Assembly: GCA_037968755.1 (NCBI GenBank)
Contig: JBBKWB010000170.1
Coordinates: forward strand, 1-16,727
Source of the DNA: Woeseia sp037968755
GTDB lineage: Bacteria > Pseudomonadota > Gammaproteobacteria > Steroidobacterales > Woeseiaceae
Direction of reading: 5' to 3'
DNA length: 16,727 nucleotides
Position 1 is the first letter of the stretch. Every line of letters starts with the position of its first letter. The notes beneath the pieces are model-generated. The model made no database searches. It had not been told where the DNA came from and saw nothing but the letters and a program-made list of their open reading frames with translations. Both the position numbers and the translations under genes were made by a program. Below, piece after piece: positions 9,148 to 15,850 of the stretch.

Positions 9148-10635
9148 GTGACCGAAAAAGCGCCGGCAACGGCAGTTTACGCCCAGATTACGCGCGATGT
9201 GGACCGTTCGGCTGCAGGCCCCGGCTCGATCGCTTTTTTTGATTTTGACGGCACCCTGATCTTCGGATTCTCAATAGCGTCGGTTTTCCGCGAGCGAGTG
9301 CTGTCCGGCAAGCTCAGCCCCAAAGACGCCATTACCCAGTTTCTGTCCCTGATTACACACGGCGTTAACGGTAGCGATTACGCCTTGTTGTTGCGGGAAT
9401 CTGCCGACGCGCTGACTGGCGTGCCGGAACAGGACTTCATCGATCTTGGCGAGACCGTCTTTACCAAGTACCTGGCCGGCTCGGTGTACCCGGAGTCGCG
9501 GGCGCTGTTGCGCTCGCACCAGGCGAAAGGGCATACCGTAGCGGTACTGTCGTCGGCCACGCCCTACCAGATTAATCCTGCGGCTCGCGAGCTGGGCATC
9601 GAGCACGTGCTGTGCAATTACTTCGATGTGGAGAATGGTCTGTTTACAGGCGAGATCCACGAGCCGGTGGTTTTTGCTCGCGGCAAGCTGGACGCAGCGA
9701 GGGCGTTCGCAGCGGAACGCGGAGTTGATCTTGCCGATTGCTGGTTTTACAGCGACGGACTTGAAGATTTGCCGCTACTCGAAGCCGTTGGCAAACCCCG
9801 CCCACTCAATCCGGATTCCACCTTGCGGGAAGTAGCACTCCGCCGCGACTGGCCTGTCCGCGATTTTACCAGTCGCGGTTTGCCAGGATTTAAGGAAGTG
9901 GTTCGCACCGGGCTTGCCTACGGCGCGTTTTTCTCTGCCGCCTTGCAGATCGTGCCGACCTGGATTCTTAATCAATCTCGCCGCGATGCGGTGAATCTTG
10001 CCGTTACCACCTGGGGTGAGTTTGGCAGCGCACTCGCCGGTGTGGATATTCGAGTACGTGGCGAACAGCATGTGTGGTCGCAACGACCAGCCGTTTTCTT
10101 GTTCAATCACCAAAGCGCCATCGATGTGCTGATCATCGCTAAACTCCTGCGCCGCGATTTCACTGCAATTGCGAAACAGGAGATCGCCTTGAACCCGTTA
10201 GTGGGCCCCGTGTTCCGCGTCGCGGATACCGTGTTCGTGGACCGGCGCAATCATGCAAAAGCGATAGAGTCGCTTAGGCCTGTCGTTGATTCATTGCGCT
10301 CTGGACTTTCGCTTGCCATTGCTCCCGAAGGTACGCGCAGCAACAGTGATCGGCTGGGTGAGTTCAAGAAAGGGCCATTTCATATTGCCATGCAGGCGGG
10401 TGTACCGATCGTGCCTATCGTCATTCACAACGCCAGCGACGTCTTGCCGAAAGGCGCATTTTTCATTCGACCTGCTCGCGTCCAGGTCGATGTATTGCCG
10501 CCGGTGAACACCGATAACTGGAAGCCGGAAACGGTCGATCAGCACGTTGCTGAGGTTCGTCAGCAGTATCTGGTCACGCTCGGGCAAGCGCGCGAGGCCG
10601 CACCAGCGCTGAAAAGTGTCAGCGAATCGTCCTGA
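9148..10635 (+). CDS. HAD-IB phosphatase fused to PlsC-type acyltransferase
   Basis: 495 residues. The GTG start is fixed by a strong Shine-Dalgarno GGAGG (9137-9141), six bases before it. Residues about 27-215 form a SerB-like HAD subfamily IB phosphatase: motif I DFDGT (32-36), motif II Ser in LSSATPY (S135), K180, and motif IV YSDGLEDLP (201-209). Residues about 245-470 are an acylglycerolphosphate acyltransferase: NHQSAID (H321 and D326, the HX4D catalytic pair), VDRRN (364-368), EGTRS (394-398) and VPIV. The two activities together would acylate lysophosphatidate and hydrolyse a small phosphate, e.g. in phospholipid or neutral-lipid synthesis at the inner membrane. The same fusion is known in actinobacteria and some Proteobacteria. 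The phosphatase substrate is not known. The gene is divergent from bipA. Confidence 0.92.
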   Translation: MTEKAPATAVYAQITRDVDRSAAGPGSIAFFDFDGTLIFGFSIASVFRERVLSGKLSPKDAITQFLSLITHGVNGSDYALLLRESADALTGVPEQDFIDLGETVFTKYLAGSVYPESRALLRSHQAKGHTVAVLSSATPYQINPAARELGIEHVLCNYFDVENGLFTGEIHEPVVFARGKLDAARAFAAERGVDLADCWFYSDGLEDLPLLEAVGKPRPLNPDSTLREVALRRDWPVRDFTSRGLPGFKEVVRTGLAYGAFFSAALQIVPTWILNQSRRDAVNLAVTTWGEFGSALAGVDIRVRGEQHVWSQRPAVFLFNHQSAIDVLIIAKLLRRDFTAIAKQEIALNPLVGPVFRVADTVFVDRRNHAKAIESLRPVVDSLRSGLSLAIAPEGTRSNSDRLGEFKKGPFHIAMQAGVPIVPIVIHNASDVLPKGAFFIRPARVQVDVLPPVNTDNWKPETVDQHVAEVRQQYLVTLGQAREAAPALKSVSESS

Positions 10636-10690
10636 CTGAGACCTGGTACTCGCAGCGACCGTATTCAGCCGGTATCCTTCACGGCTCTTC

Positions 10691-10721
10691 GAGAACGATC
10701 GACTGCTGCGTTCTCTCTTTT
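10691..10721 (+). terminator. probable terminator of the HAD-PlsC gene
   Basis: GAGAACG (10691-10697) and CGTTCTC (10709-10715) form a 7-bp stem with an 11-nt loop, followed by TCTTTT. It lies 56 bp after the stop and just before the next gene. The loop is long and the T-run broken, so termination may be partial. Confidence 0.4.
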
Positions 10722-10744
10722 CACTTCACATGGAATGACAAGCC

Positions 10745-12472
10745 ATGAATGCAAAGTTCTTCTTCAAGACCTCGTTCGTTGTTGTGCTGCTGGCACTGGC
10801 CGCGGGCTGCTCCAAGAAATCCTCCGACATAGCGGCGGATTCTGCGCTGCTCGAATTCGTGCCTGCTGACACGCCGTATTTCATGGGCAAGCTGCAACCG
10901 TTGCCTGATGACTTGTCGGACAAGCTCGAGCCTCGGATGGATACCTTGCTGAAGGCGTATCAAAATCTGATTCGTGTCGCGATCCGTGACGGCCTTGAGA
11001 ATGTCGAGGTAACGGACGACGACGCTGCCGCCGAACGTGAACGTGGGCTGGCTGTTGCCGATAGGCTGATCGACTTGTTCTCAGTTGACGGAATGAACGC
11101 AGCAGGCATTGGTCGCGATTCGACGTTTGTCTTCTATGGCGCAGGTTTACTGCCGGTGTTGCGTGTCGATTTGAGCGACGCGGATGCATTCGAAGCCACG
11201 CTTGTCGATCTGGAAAAAGAAAGCGGCAACGAGATGATGACGGCAACACTCGATAGCCTGAGCTATCGGTATTTCGGCGACGACGAAGCTCGCGTCATCG
11301 TTGCGCAAACAGATGGCCAGCTGATCGTCACGCTGGCACCGACTGCATTAAGTGAAGATTCGCTACGCAGCGTTCTCGGTATCGCAAAGCCGGCGCAATC
11401 AATGGCGAATTCCGGCAAGTTGCAAGCTGTAGTCAAGGAATACAATTTTACCTCGCAGGTTCTGGCCATCGTTGATTTTCAACGGATCGCCATGACCTTC
11501 CTGCAGGAGCCCAAAGGTATTGACGCAGAGATACTGGCGCTCAGCGATTTCGACGCAACGGAGCTGAGCGCGACCTGCAAGGCAGAGTTGACGACGCTCA
11601 CCAGCATCGCACCACGCCTCGTTTCCGGTTACACAGAGTTGAATGAAGATCGCATCGTCTCGAATACTGTCGTCGAGCTGCGTTCTGATATTGCGGATGG
11701 ACTGGCTACGATTTCGGCACCCGTTCCGGGCTTGGGCAGCGGACACGGTGGATTGCTGTCGATGGGAATGAGCATCGACATGCTGGCCGCTCGCGCATTC
11801 TACGAAGCGCGTCTGGACGCAATGGAAGCAGACCCCTACGAATGCGAGTTGCTCGCTGAGTTGCAAGGCAGTGTGACGAAAGGTCGCGCAGCGCTGCAGC
11901 AGCCAATACCGCCCATTGCGTACGGTCTGAAAGGTTTCCTCGCGGTGATTGATGACGTCGAAGGTATGGACATCATGAACCAGCAACCGCCGACTTCGAT
12001 CGACATGCGCTTCCTCCTGGCGACAGACAATGCACCAGGCTTGTTGGCTATGGGCAGCATGTTCAGCCCGGAGCTGGCAGCCTTGAATCTGCAACCGGAT
12101 GGCAAACCAGTGAAGTTTGAGTCAGCAATGATGCAGGGCCCGGTCGATGAAGCGTGGGTCGCCATGACTAACGATGGCCTGGCCTTGTCTGTTGGTGAAG
12201 ACGGCAAAGACAAACTGGGTGCAATGCTGAACGCGAAAGCGGGCGATCCGCCGCCGTTCTTCAGCATGGACATGGATGCCGAGCGCTACTACTCATTTAT
12301 TGCCGACGCCAGCGCGATGCAACGAGACGACGATGAAACACCACCCGAAGTAACGCAGGCGGTAAGCGAGCTTATGGGCAGCATGGGCGACCTGTTCGAA
12401 CGCATGTCGCTTACGATTAACTTCACAGATCGCGGCATCGAGATGCCAAGCGAAGTGACCCTCGCAAAATGA
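10745..12472 (+). CDS. large lipoprotein, unknown function (DUF3352-like appearance)
   Basis: 575 residues. Signal peptide MNAKFFFKTSFVVVLLALAAGC, with Cys22 as likely lipidation site (AAGC, a permissive lipobox), followed by a Lys/Ser-rich linker. The mature region starts LLEFVPADTPYFMGKL, which resembles the N-terminal strand of DUF3352-type periplasmic proteins (VPADTP pattern). The rest is a long alternation of strands and helices with two cysteines and no catalytic signature. It is acidic (many Asp/Glu), suiting a periplasmic location. Two direct copies of the RAYT-type repeat follow the stop codon. The ATG has GGA 11 bp upstream; the start is supported mainly by the signal peptide. The family match is tentative. 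Confidence 0.8.
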   Translation: MNAKFFFKTSFVVVLLALAAGCSKKSSDIAADSALLEFVPADTPYFMGKLQPLPDDLSDKLEPRMDTLLKAYQNLIRVAIRDGLENVEVTDDDAAAERERGLAVADRLIDLFSVDGMNAAGIGRDSTFVFYGAGLLPVLRVDLSDADAFEATLVDLEKESGNEMMTATLDSLSYRYFGDDEARVIVAQTDGQLIVTLAPTALSEDSLRSVLGIAKPAQSMANSGKLQAVVKEYNFTSQVLAIVDFQRIAMTFLQEPKGIDAEILALSDFDATELSATCKAELTTLTSIAPRLVSGYTELNEDRIVSNTVVELRSDIADGLATISAPVPGLGSGHGGLLSMGMSIDMLAARAFYEARLDAMEADPYECELLAELQGSVTKGRAALQQPIPPIAYGLKGFLAVIDDVEGMDIMNQQPPTSIDMRFLLATDNAPGLLAMGSMFSPELAALNLQPDGKPVKFESAMMQGPVDEAWVAMTNDGLALSVGEDGKDKLGAMLNAKAGDPPPFFSMDMDAERYYSFIADASAMQRDDDETPPEVTQAVSELMGSMGDLFERMSLTINFTDRGIEMPSEVTLAK

Positions 12473-12479
12473 ATAAATT

Positions 12480-12510
12480 GGGGACAGACCACGGTTTTCA
12501 CTATCGACAA
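12480..12510 (+). repeat. REP-like repeat copy R1
   Basis: Begins GGGGACAGACCACGGTTTT and continues into CACTATCGAC, 8 bp after the stop codon of the 575-residue lipoprotein. It is the first of several copies of a family whose likely mobiliser, a RAYT, is encoded about 2.2 kb downstream. Confidence 0.8.
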
Positions 12511-12520
12511 TCGTTTAACC

Positions 12521-12551
12521 GGGGTCAGACCACGGTTTCATGTGTCGATTT
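12521..12551 (+). repeat. REP-like repeat copy R2
   Basis: GGGGTCAGACCACGGTTTC followed by ATGTGTCGAT, in the same orientation as R1 and offset by 41 bp. It differs from R1 by an A-to-T at position 5 and in the tail. The tail can pair imperfectly back on GACCACG. It reaches across the earliest possible ATG (12540) of the next gene. Confidence 0.8.
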
Positions 12552-12554
12552 AGA

Positions 12555-13121
12555 ATGTACGCCTCGCTGGGCCGAAGCAACGTGAGCCTGGCTATCAAAG
12601 CTCGTGTTGGACTGCTCGCGGGATTGTTGCTGCTGCTAGCGGGCTGTGCGGGCACTCAACAGAAACTGCCGGTGCGAACGCTATCGGTTGCGGCGATCAA
12701 GGCAGAGCCTGCCGCCTTGCCAACGATCGGCTACGTATCGACCGGTCAGCCTGACCCGGCAACGCTGCGGGTCATAAAGGAAGCGGGCTATGTGGCCGTA
12801 ATTGATCTGCGCACGGCAGGCGAACCTCGCGGCTACGATGAAGCCGCAACAGCAGCGGATCTGGGCCTGGATTACCGCTCCCTGCCTATCGGTAGCCCAG
12901 ATGACTTGACCTACGAGAACGCAGCGGAGCTAGACGGTATTCTCGCTGCATACGACGGCCCGGTGCTTCTACACTGCGCCTCAGGAAACAGGGTAGGGGC
13001 GTTATTCGCCCTCAGCGCGAAAGCCAATGGCGCAACCGACGCTGAGGCACTTGCGCGCGGCAAGGCGGCAGGCCTGACTCGCTATACAGAAGCCGTAGAA
13101 AAACGCCTGGCCGAGAACTAG
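12555..13121 (+). CDS. lipoprotein with rhodanese/DUF442-type active loop
   Basis: 188 residues from ATG 12555. Hydrophobic signal with lipobox LLAGC, then a compact alpha/beta domain. The motif HCASGNRVG carries a Cys-X4-Arg loop as in DUF442/beta-lactamase-hydrolase-like phosphatases and rhodanese-type sulfur transferases (CRSGxR loops). IGYVSTGQPDPATLRVIKEAGYVAVIDLR is the usual start of this family. It could be a periplasmic sulfur transferase or a Cys-based phosphatase; the sequence does not decide. The start is uncertain: ATG 12540 lies inside repeat R2, ATG 12555 just after it, and GTG 12582 gives the tightest signal peptide. None has a clear Shine-Dalgarno. A palindromic repeat copy follows the stop codon by 7 bp. 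Confidence 0.8.
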   Translation: MYASLGRSNVSLAIKARVGLLAGLLLLLAGCAGTQQKLPVRTLSVAAIKAEPAALPTIGYVSTGQPDPATLRVIKEAGYVAVIDLRTAGEPRGYDEAATAADLGLDYRSLPIGSPDDLTYENAAELDGILAAYDGPVLLHCASGNRVGALFALSAKANGATDAEALARGKAAGLTRYTEAVEKRLAEN

Positions 13122-13128
13122 AAAAACC

Positions 13129-13155
13129 GGGGACAGACCACAGTTATCTGTCCCC
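13129..13155. repeat. REP-like repeat copy R3, perfect 9-bp palindrome
   Basis: GGGGACAGA (13129-13137) and TCTGTCCCC (13147-13155) are exact inverted repeats around a 9-nt loop CCACAGTTA. It is the symmetrical form of the family: one full repeat core and the reverse of its first nine bases. It starts 7 bp after a stop codon and can act as an mRNA-end hairpin; there is no T-run. On the minus strand the loop supplies a TAA that ends the open frame 13147-13440. Confidence 0.85.
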
Positions 13156-13440
13156 GCTTCCCAGACAACGCCACACACCGCGCTGCTGCGCGTGCAGCTC
13201 CGCAAACATGGCATTCGGTGAACTTTCTATCAACCACACCTTTTTGGCCAGATCAGGGTCAGACAGCGGCGCGCCAATTCCGCTGTATTCGCCGGAAACG
13301 GCAGCGGCAGTACATAGTCCCGCTGACCCGGTAGTCTTCGAGTCGATGGTTACCGTCGCTGCTGAAGCGAGGCTCCGCGAAAGGTCATAGCCAATCGCGG
13401 TAGTTTGACCTTCGCTCCGCTTGCGCGGCGCCAGCGCACC
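13144..13440 (-). pseudogene. possible 3' remnant of a gene, no start codon
   Basis: A 98-codon open frame bounded by TGA at 13441-13443 and TAA at 13144-13146. It has no ATG in its first 70 codons; the only ATG (in SPNAMFAEL) is near the end. The peptide includes AIGYDLSRSLASA, DPDLAKKVWLIESSPNAMF and ELHAQQRGVWRCLG, with codons biased to G in first position as in real genes here. The stop lies in repeat R3. The opposite strand has a 60-codon frame (13208-13390), which is less gene-like. I do not recognise the family. The rest of this roughly 400-bp interval (13122-13528) holds only R3 and unassigned sequence. Confidence 0.3.
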
Positions 13441-13528
13441 TCAGATGCAGACACAGCGCAGGAAAGCACGGGAGCCCGACGCTACGCAGACCGTAACATC
13501 GCGCACCCGTCTTACAGGCCTTCGATCG

Positions 13529-14368
13529 CTACGCAGCAGGCGCCAAGGCAGTTTCTTCCTGAACGAGTACCAGTACATCGGACTGAATATCCGCCAGGAT
13601 CTTTTCAGCCGTATTACCGACCGTGATGCCGGACAGGCCACGCCTGCCAACGGTGCCGACTACAACCAGGCCCGCGCCAATACGATTTGCCGACTCGGGA
13701 ATAACTTCGGCGGCCTTACCGCGTACAACGTGCGCTCTCGAGCGGTCGATGCCGAGCTTCTTCGCAACGTCGGGCGGATGCACGAATTTATCGGATTCGG
13801 GGTAAGCGGAAACGCAGTGCAGCTCCATGTTCTCGTCGGTTCCGCAAATGCTGTTGCCAAGATCCATGATGGCGCTGTTCAGGTCAGTGTGGCTTTTGCT
13901 TGTTGCATTGAAGTCAACCGCGACCAGCACTTTGTCCAGCCTTCTCGACGGGTTGTGCTTGACCAATAGCAGCGCGTTTTTCAGCGAGCGGATAAGCTGC
14001 CGGTCCGAATTGGCTAGCGAACTGGGCCGGCCGCTTGCACGCTTCACGACCAGCTCAGAGCCTGTTATTTGCGCGATAGTAGCGATCGCTTCGCGCCAGT
14101 CCTTATGCCATTCGACGATCGGCGTTATCGTAACGCCGGATTCACTGTATTCATCAATTATTTCAGCCAGCCAGAGCGAATGGCGGCGAATCTCGGCTGC
14201 CTGCAATTCCGTGGGTTCGTCGCATTTAGCTGGCGAATACACGCAGACCAAAGCATGCACAGTGGCATCTTCCCGACCTTGTGCGATCGTCACTGCTCTT
14301 TGCAATGCCCATTGTTCTACGCGCGTCGGGTCGATGACGGCCAGAAAACGCGTCATTTCATTCGTCAT
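13529..14368 (-). CDS. UspE-like tandem universal stress protein
   Basis: 279 residues with two Usp domains. The start ATG 14368 (MTNEMTRFLAVIDP) has AAGGA (14381-14377) 8 bp upstream; the ATG at 14401 would add 11 unneeded residues. Domain 1 (about 1-140) lacks the nucleotide-binding loop and has the KRASG...LIRSLKNALLLVK pattern typical of the first half of UspE. Domain 2 (about 145-270) starts DKVLVAVDFNA and has GTVGRRGLSGITVGNTAEKIL, a G-2X-G-9X-G(N)T ATP-binding motif. UspE-type proteins are cytoplasmic and rise in stress and stationary phase; the biochemical role is unclear. It is transcribed away from the RAYT gene. Confidence 0.9.
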   Translation of the reverse strand: MTNEMTRFLAVIDPTRVEQWALQRAVTIAQGREDATVHALVCVYSPAKCDEPTELQAAEIRRHSLWLAEIIDEYSESGVTITPIVEWHKDWREAIATIAQITGSELVVKRASGRPSSLANSDRQLIRSLKNALLLVKHNPSRRLDKVLVAVDFNATSKSHTDLNSAIMDLGNSICGTDENMELHCVSAYPESDKFVHPPDVAKKLGIDRSRAHVVRGKAAEVIPESANRIGAGLVVVGTVGRRGLSGITVGNTAEKILADIQSDVLVLVQEETALAPAA

Positions 14369-14408
14369 GAGTACTGTCCTTGTTACCGGGAGATCATTCA
14401 ATCCGCTA

Positions 14409-14437
14409 ATAGTAGTGAGCGCAGATCGAATTCGTAA
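14409..14437 (-). promoter_or_regulatory. sigma-70-like promoter of the UspE-like gene
   Basis: On the minus strand TTACGA (14437-14432) and TACTAT (14414-14409) are 17 bp apart, and the start codon lies 40 bp beyond the -10. Spacing is ideal; the hexamers are each about two bases off consensus. Confidence 0.45.
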
Positions 14438-14564
14438 GAGGGCTTATACGTACTGAACGCGGTGTGACCACAGTTAGGCGCTTGACCGTACGGCATTCGA
14501 TTTCGCGGGTGCGCCTCGCCGCGATTCGACCCACCTCTCCAGAAAGTGATAAAACAAAACTGGC

Positions 14565-14592
14565 AAAACTGGGGACACAAAACTAGGGACAG
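14565..14592 (+). repeat. 14-bp imperfect tandem duplication at the head of repeat R4
   Basis: AAAACTGGGGACAC (14565-14578) is followed directly by AAAACTAGGGACAG (14579-14592), differing at two positions. The second unit runs on into the full REP-like repeat R4. It looks like slippage or a nested partial repeat. Confidence 0.6.
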
Positions 14593-14613
14593 ACCACGGT
14601 TTTTCGTGTCGAT
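14585..14613 (+). repeat. REP-like repeat copy R4, left flank of the RAYT gene
   Basis: AGGGACAGACCACGGTTTT continuing into TCGTGTCGAT. GAC(C)ACG can pair with CGTGTC around GTTTTT with one bulged C, the imperfect hairpin expected of a REP. It lies 54 bp upstream of the RAYT start codon. Confidence 0.85.
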
Positions 14614-14667
14614 CCAGCCCCCGTACCGCCCTATGCTCAATGTTTCATCGTGTAGGGACGCGCCCAA

Positions 14668-15399
14668 ATGCCGAGGCGACCGCGAATAACGCTGCCCGAA
14701 GTGGCGCATCATTTGATTCAACGCGGCAACAACAAGCAGGCGTGCTTTCACGCGGATCAGGACTACGAGTTGTTTCTGAAATGGTTGCAAGAGTACGCAA
14801 AAGAAGCCGCGTGCTACGTTCACGCGTTCGTTTTGATGACCAACCATGTTCACATGCTGGTCACGCCAACGACCACACACGGTGTCGGCTACCTGATGAA
14901 ACGTCTTGGACAACGCTATGTGCAATATTTCAATCGCAACTACCAGCGCAGTGGATCGCTATGGGAAGGTCGGTACCGATCGTGCCTGGTACAGGGTGAT
15001 CACTACGCTTTGGCTTGTTATCGCTATATCGAATTGAATCCGGTTCGAGCGTCTATGGTTCAACGTCCGGAAGAGTATCGCTGGAGTAGTTACCGGGAAA
15101 ATGCCCGAAGTGGCGGGAGTCTACTGATATCACCTCATGACACCTACCTGGGCCTTGCTGATGCACCGTCGACACGTGCGCTTGCCTATCGCCGATTGTT
15201 CAAAGAATGCCTGGCACCTGATTTGATATGCGAATTTCGATCTGCCACTAACGGGAACTACGCCGTTGGTGAGGATCGTTTCAAGCACGATATAGAGTTG
15301 GCATTGGGACGGCGGGCTACACCCGGTCGGATAGGCCGGCCAGAACAAGTTTCCAAGCGACAACGTAAGGTCGAAAAAAAGCGTGGTCTGTCCCCATAA
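14668..15399 (+). CDS. REP-associated tyrosine transposase (RAYT, TnpA_REP; Y1/HUH)
   Basis: 243 residues. The start MPRRPRITLPEVAHHLIQRGNNKQACF is diagnostic of the IS200-like RAYT group. HUH motif is H60-V-H62 in MTNHVHMLVTP. The catalytic Tyr is most likely Y120 in YRYIELNPVRASMV. SLWEGRYRSCLV and EYRWSSY are further family blocks. RAYTs are single-strand endonucleases that recognise and cut REP hairpins and are thought to have spread them. The last codons (RGLSP, stop) are written by an inverted copy of the repeat (R5), and R4 lies upstream in direct orientation. AGGGA lies about ten bases upstream of the ATG. The frame is intact with all key residues, so it may be active; it is a lone domesticated-type gene without other IS parts. 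Confidence 0.93.
   Translation: MPRRPRITLPEVAHHLIQRGNNKQACFHADQDYELFLKWLQEYAKEAACYVHAFVLMTNHVHMLVTPTTTHGVGYLMKRLGQRYVQYFNRNYQRSGSLWEGRYRSCLVQGDHYALACYRYIELNPVRASMVQRPEEYRWSSYRENARSGGSLLISPHDTYLGLADAPSTRALAYRRLFKECLAPDLICEFRSATNGNYAVGEDRFKHDIELALGRRATPGRIGRPEQVSKRQRKVEKKRGLSP
15372..15395 (-). repeat. REP-like repeat copy R5, inverted, overlaps the RAYT 3' end
   Basis: On the minus strand this reads GGGGACAGACCACGC followed by a T-run and CGA, i.e. the family core with C for G at position 15. It overlaps the last codons of the RAYT gene, giving the end ...KKRGLSP. With R4 it forms the inverted pair around the gene. Confidence 0.85.
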
Positions 15400-15404
15400 A
15401 CAAG

Positions 15405-15427
15405 AACGGGCCCATTGAGGGCCCGTT
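15405..15427. terminator. bidirectional hairpin between RAYT and the tmRNA copy
   Basis: AACGGGCCC (15405-15413) and GGGCCCGTT (15419-15427) form a perfect 9-bp stem with loop ATTGA. On the minus strand it starts 6 nt after the tmRNA CCA and is followed by CTTGTTT, as for an intrinsic terminator. On the plus strand it is followed by GTTGTTTGG, a poorer tract behind the RAYT gene. Confidence 0.75.
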
Positions 15428-15433
15428 GTTGTT

Positions 15434-15695
15434 TGGTGGAGGCGGCGGGAATCGAACCCGCGTCCGCAAGCCCTCCGCTATGAGATCTACATGCTTAGCC
15501 CGTCTTTAATCTCACCGTTAGCTACCCGAAGGGCAGGGAAAACTTACGGCCTGCTCAGATTGGATTTAACGGTTTGCGTGCTGAGCACACTCTCCCCGCG
15601 GTCCCGTGTGGGTGACCCCTGGACCCCGAACGCACAGGCACATCCGGTCAGAGGGCATTCAACTGGTTTTTAAGCAGCTGGAGAAATCTAACGAC
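15434..15695 (-). pseudogene. ssrA: tmRNA (ssrA) 3' region, 5'-truncated copy
   Basis: The minus strand ends with a T arm (GCGGG TTCGATT CCCGC) and the acceptor strand GCCTCCACCA. Before it come AAGACGGGCTAAGCATGTAG (15506-15487), matching the conserved 3' part of tmRNA, and an H-type pseudoknot (GCAGG with CCTGC, CCGT with ACGG, within 15515-15554). Further up, CCAGCTGCTTAA plus AACC and GCCCTCT fit the end of a tag and the segment after it. The tag frame is broken: reading back from TAA (15672-15670) gives I-S-P-A-A and then a TAG. No 5' tRNA-like half (GGGG...CGACG) is found further upstream, where instead a sigma-54 promoter for the divergent gene begins. So this is a remnant or partial duplicate about 260 nt long. 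The exact 5' limit is an estimate. Confidence 0.75.
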
Positions 15696-15747
15696 GCCCA
15701 GATCTGTCGATATATTTTACAAAATCATAGGCGCAGCAAATTTGGGC

Positions 15748-15762
15748 TAACCTAACTGGTTA
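15748..15762. promoter_or_regulatory. small palindrome upstream of the sigma-54 promoter
   Basis: TAACC (15748-15752) and GGTTA (15758-15762) are inverted repeats with a 5-bp spacer, ending 21 bp before the -24 element. It could be part of an activator site (e.g. for a PrsR-type regulator), though enhancers usually lie further upstream. Short; chance cannot be excluded. Confidence 0.3.
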
Positions 15763-15783
15763 ATATCGTTTGAGAAAAGTTTG

Positions 15784-15799
15784 TGGCACGAATTTTGCT
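15784..15799 (+). promoter_or_regulatory. sigma-54 promoter of the PEP-CTERM gene
   Basis: TGGCACG-AATT-TTGCT, an exact match to the -24/-12 consensus (TGGCACG-N4-TTGCW). The GG at 15785-15786 and GC at 15797-15798 have the required 10 bases between them. Transcription should begin near 15810, leaving a leader of about 40 nt before the ATG at 15851. PEP-CTERM genes in several Proteobacteria are known to depend on RpoN with the PrsK/PrsR two-component system, so the site fits the gene behind it. Confidence 0.85.
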
Positions 15800-15850
15800 T
15801 TATGTCAGGTAGGCATTAAAGCCTTGCGATACGCAATTAAAGGGGATCTC

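Noticed and set aside
9020..9169. N-terminal extension of BipA by 50 residues
   Set aside because: The extra residues do not belong to the family, and from ATG 9019 the protein has exactly the standard 607 residues. The upstream part overlaps the TATAAT -10 element.
12480..13155. CRISPR array from the spaced repeats
   Set aside because: Copies are irregularly spaced, vary in sequence and orientation and have no cas genes nearby.
14466..14476. Further repeat copy (GACCACAGTTA, as in R3)
   Set aside because: Eleven matching bases in a repeat-rich area are suggestive, but the flanks do not align, so it is not listed as a copy.
14398..14925. Minus-strand 175-codon frame over the RAYT start
   Set aside because: Antisense to the diagnostic RAYT N terminus and spanning a repeat; no domain seen.
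15434..15800. Two-piece (permuted) tmRNA
   Set aside because: A permuted gene would have the coding half after the acceptor half, but a terminator follows the CCA end directly. Also the left copy contains tag-end sequence, which an acceptor piece lacks.
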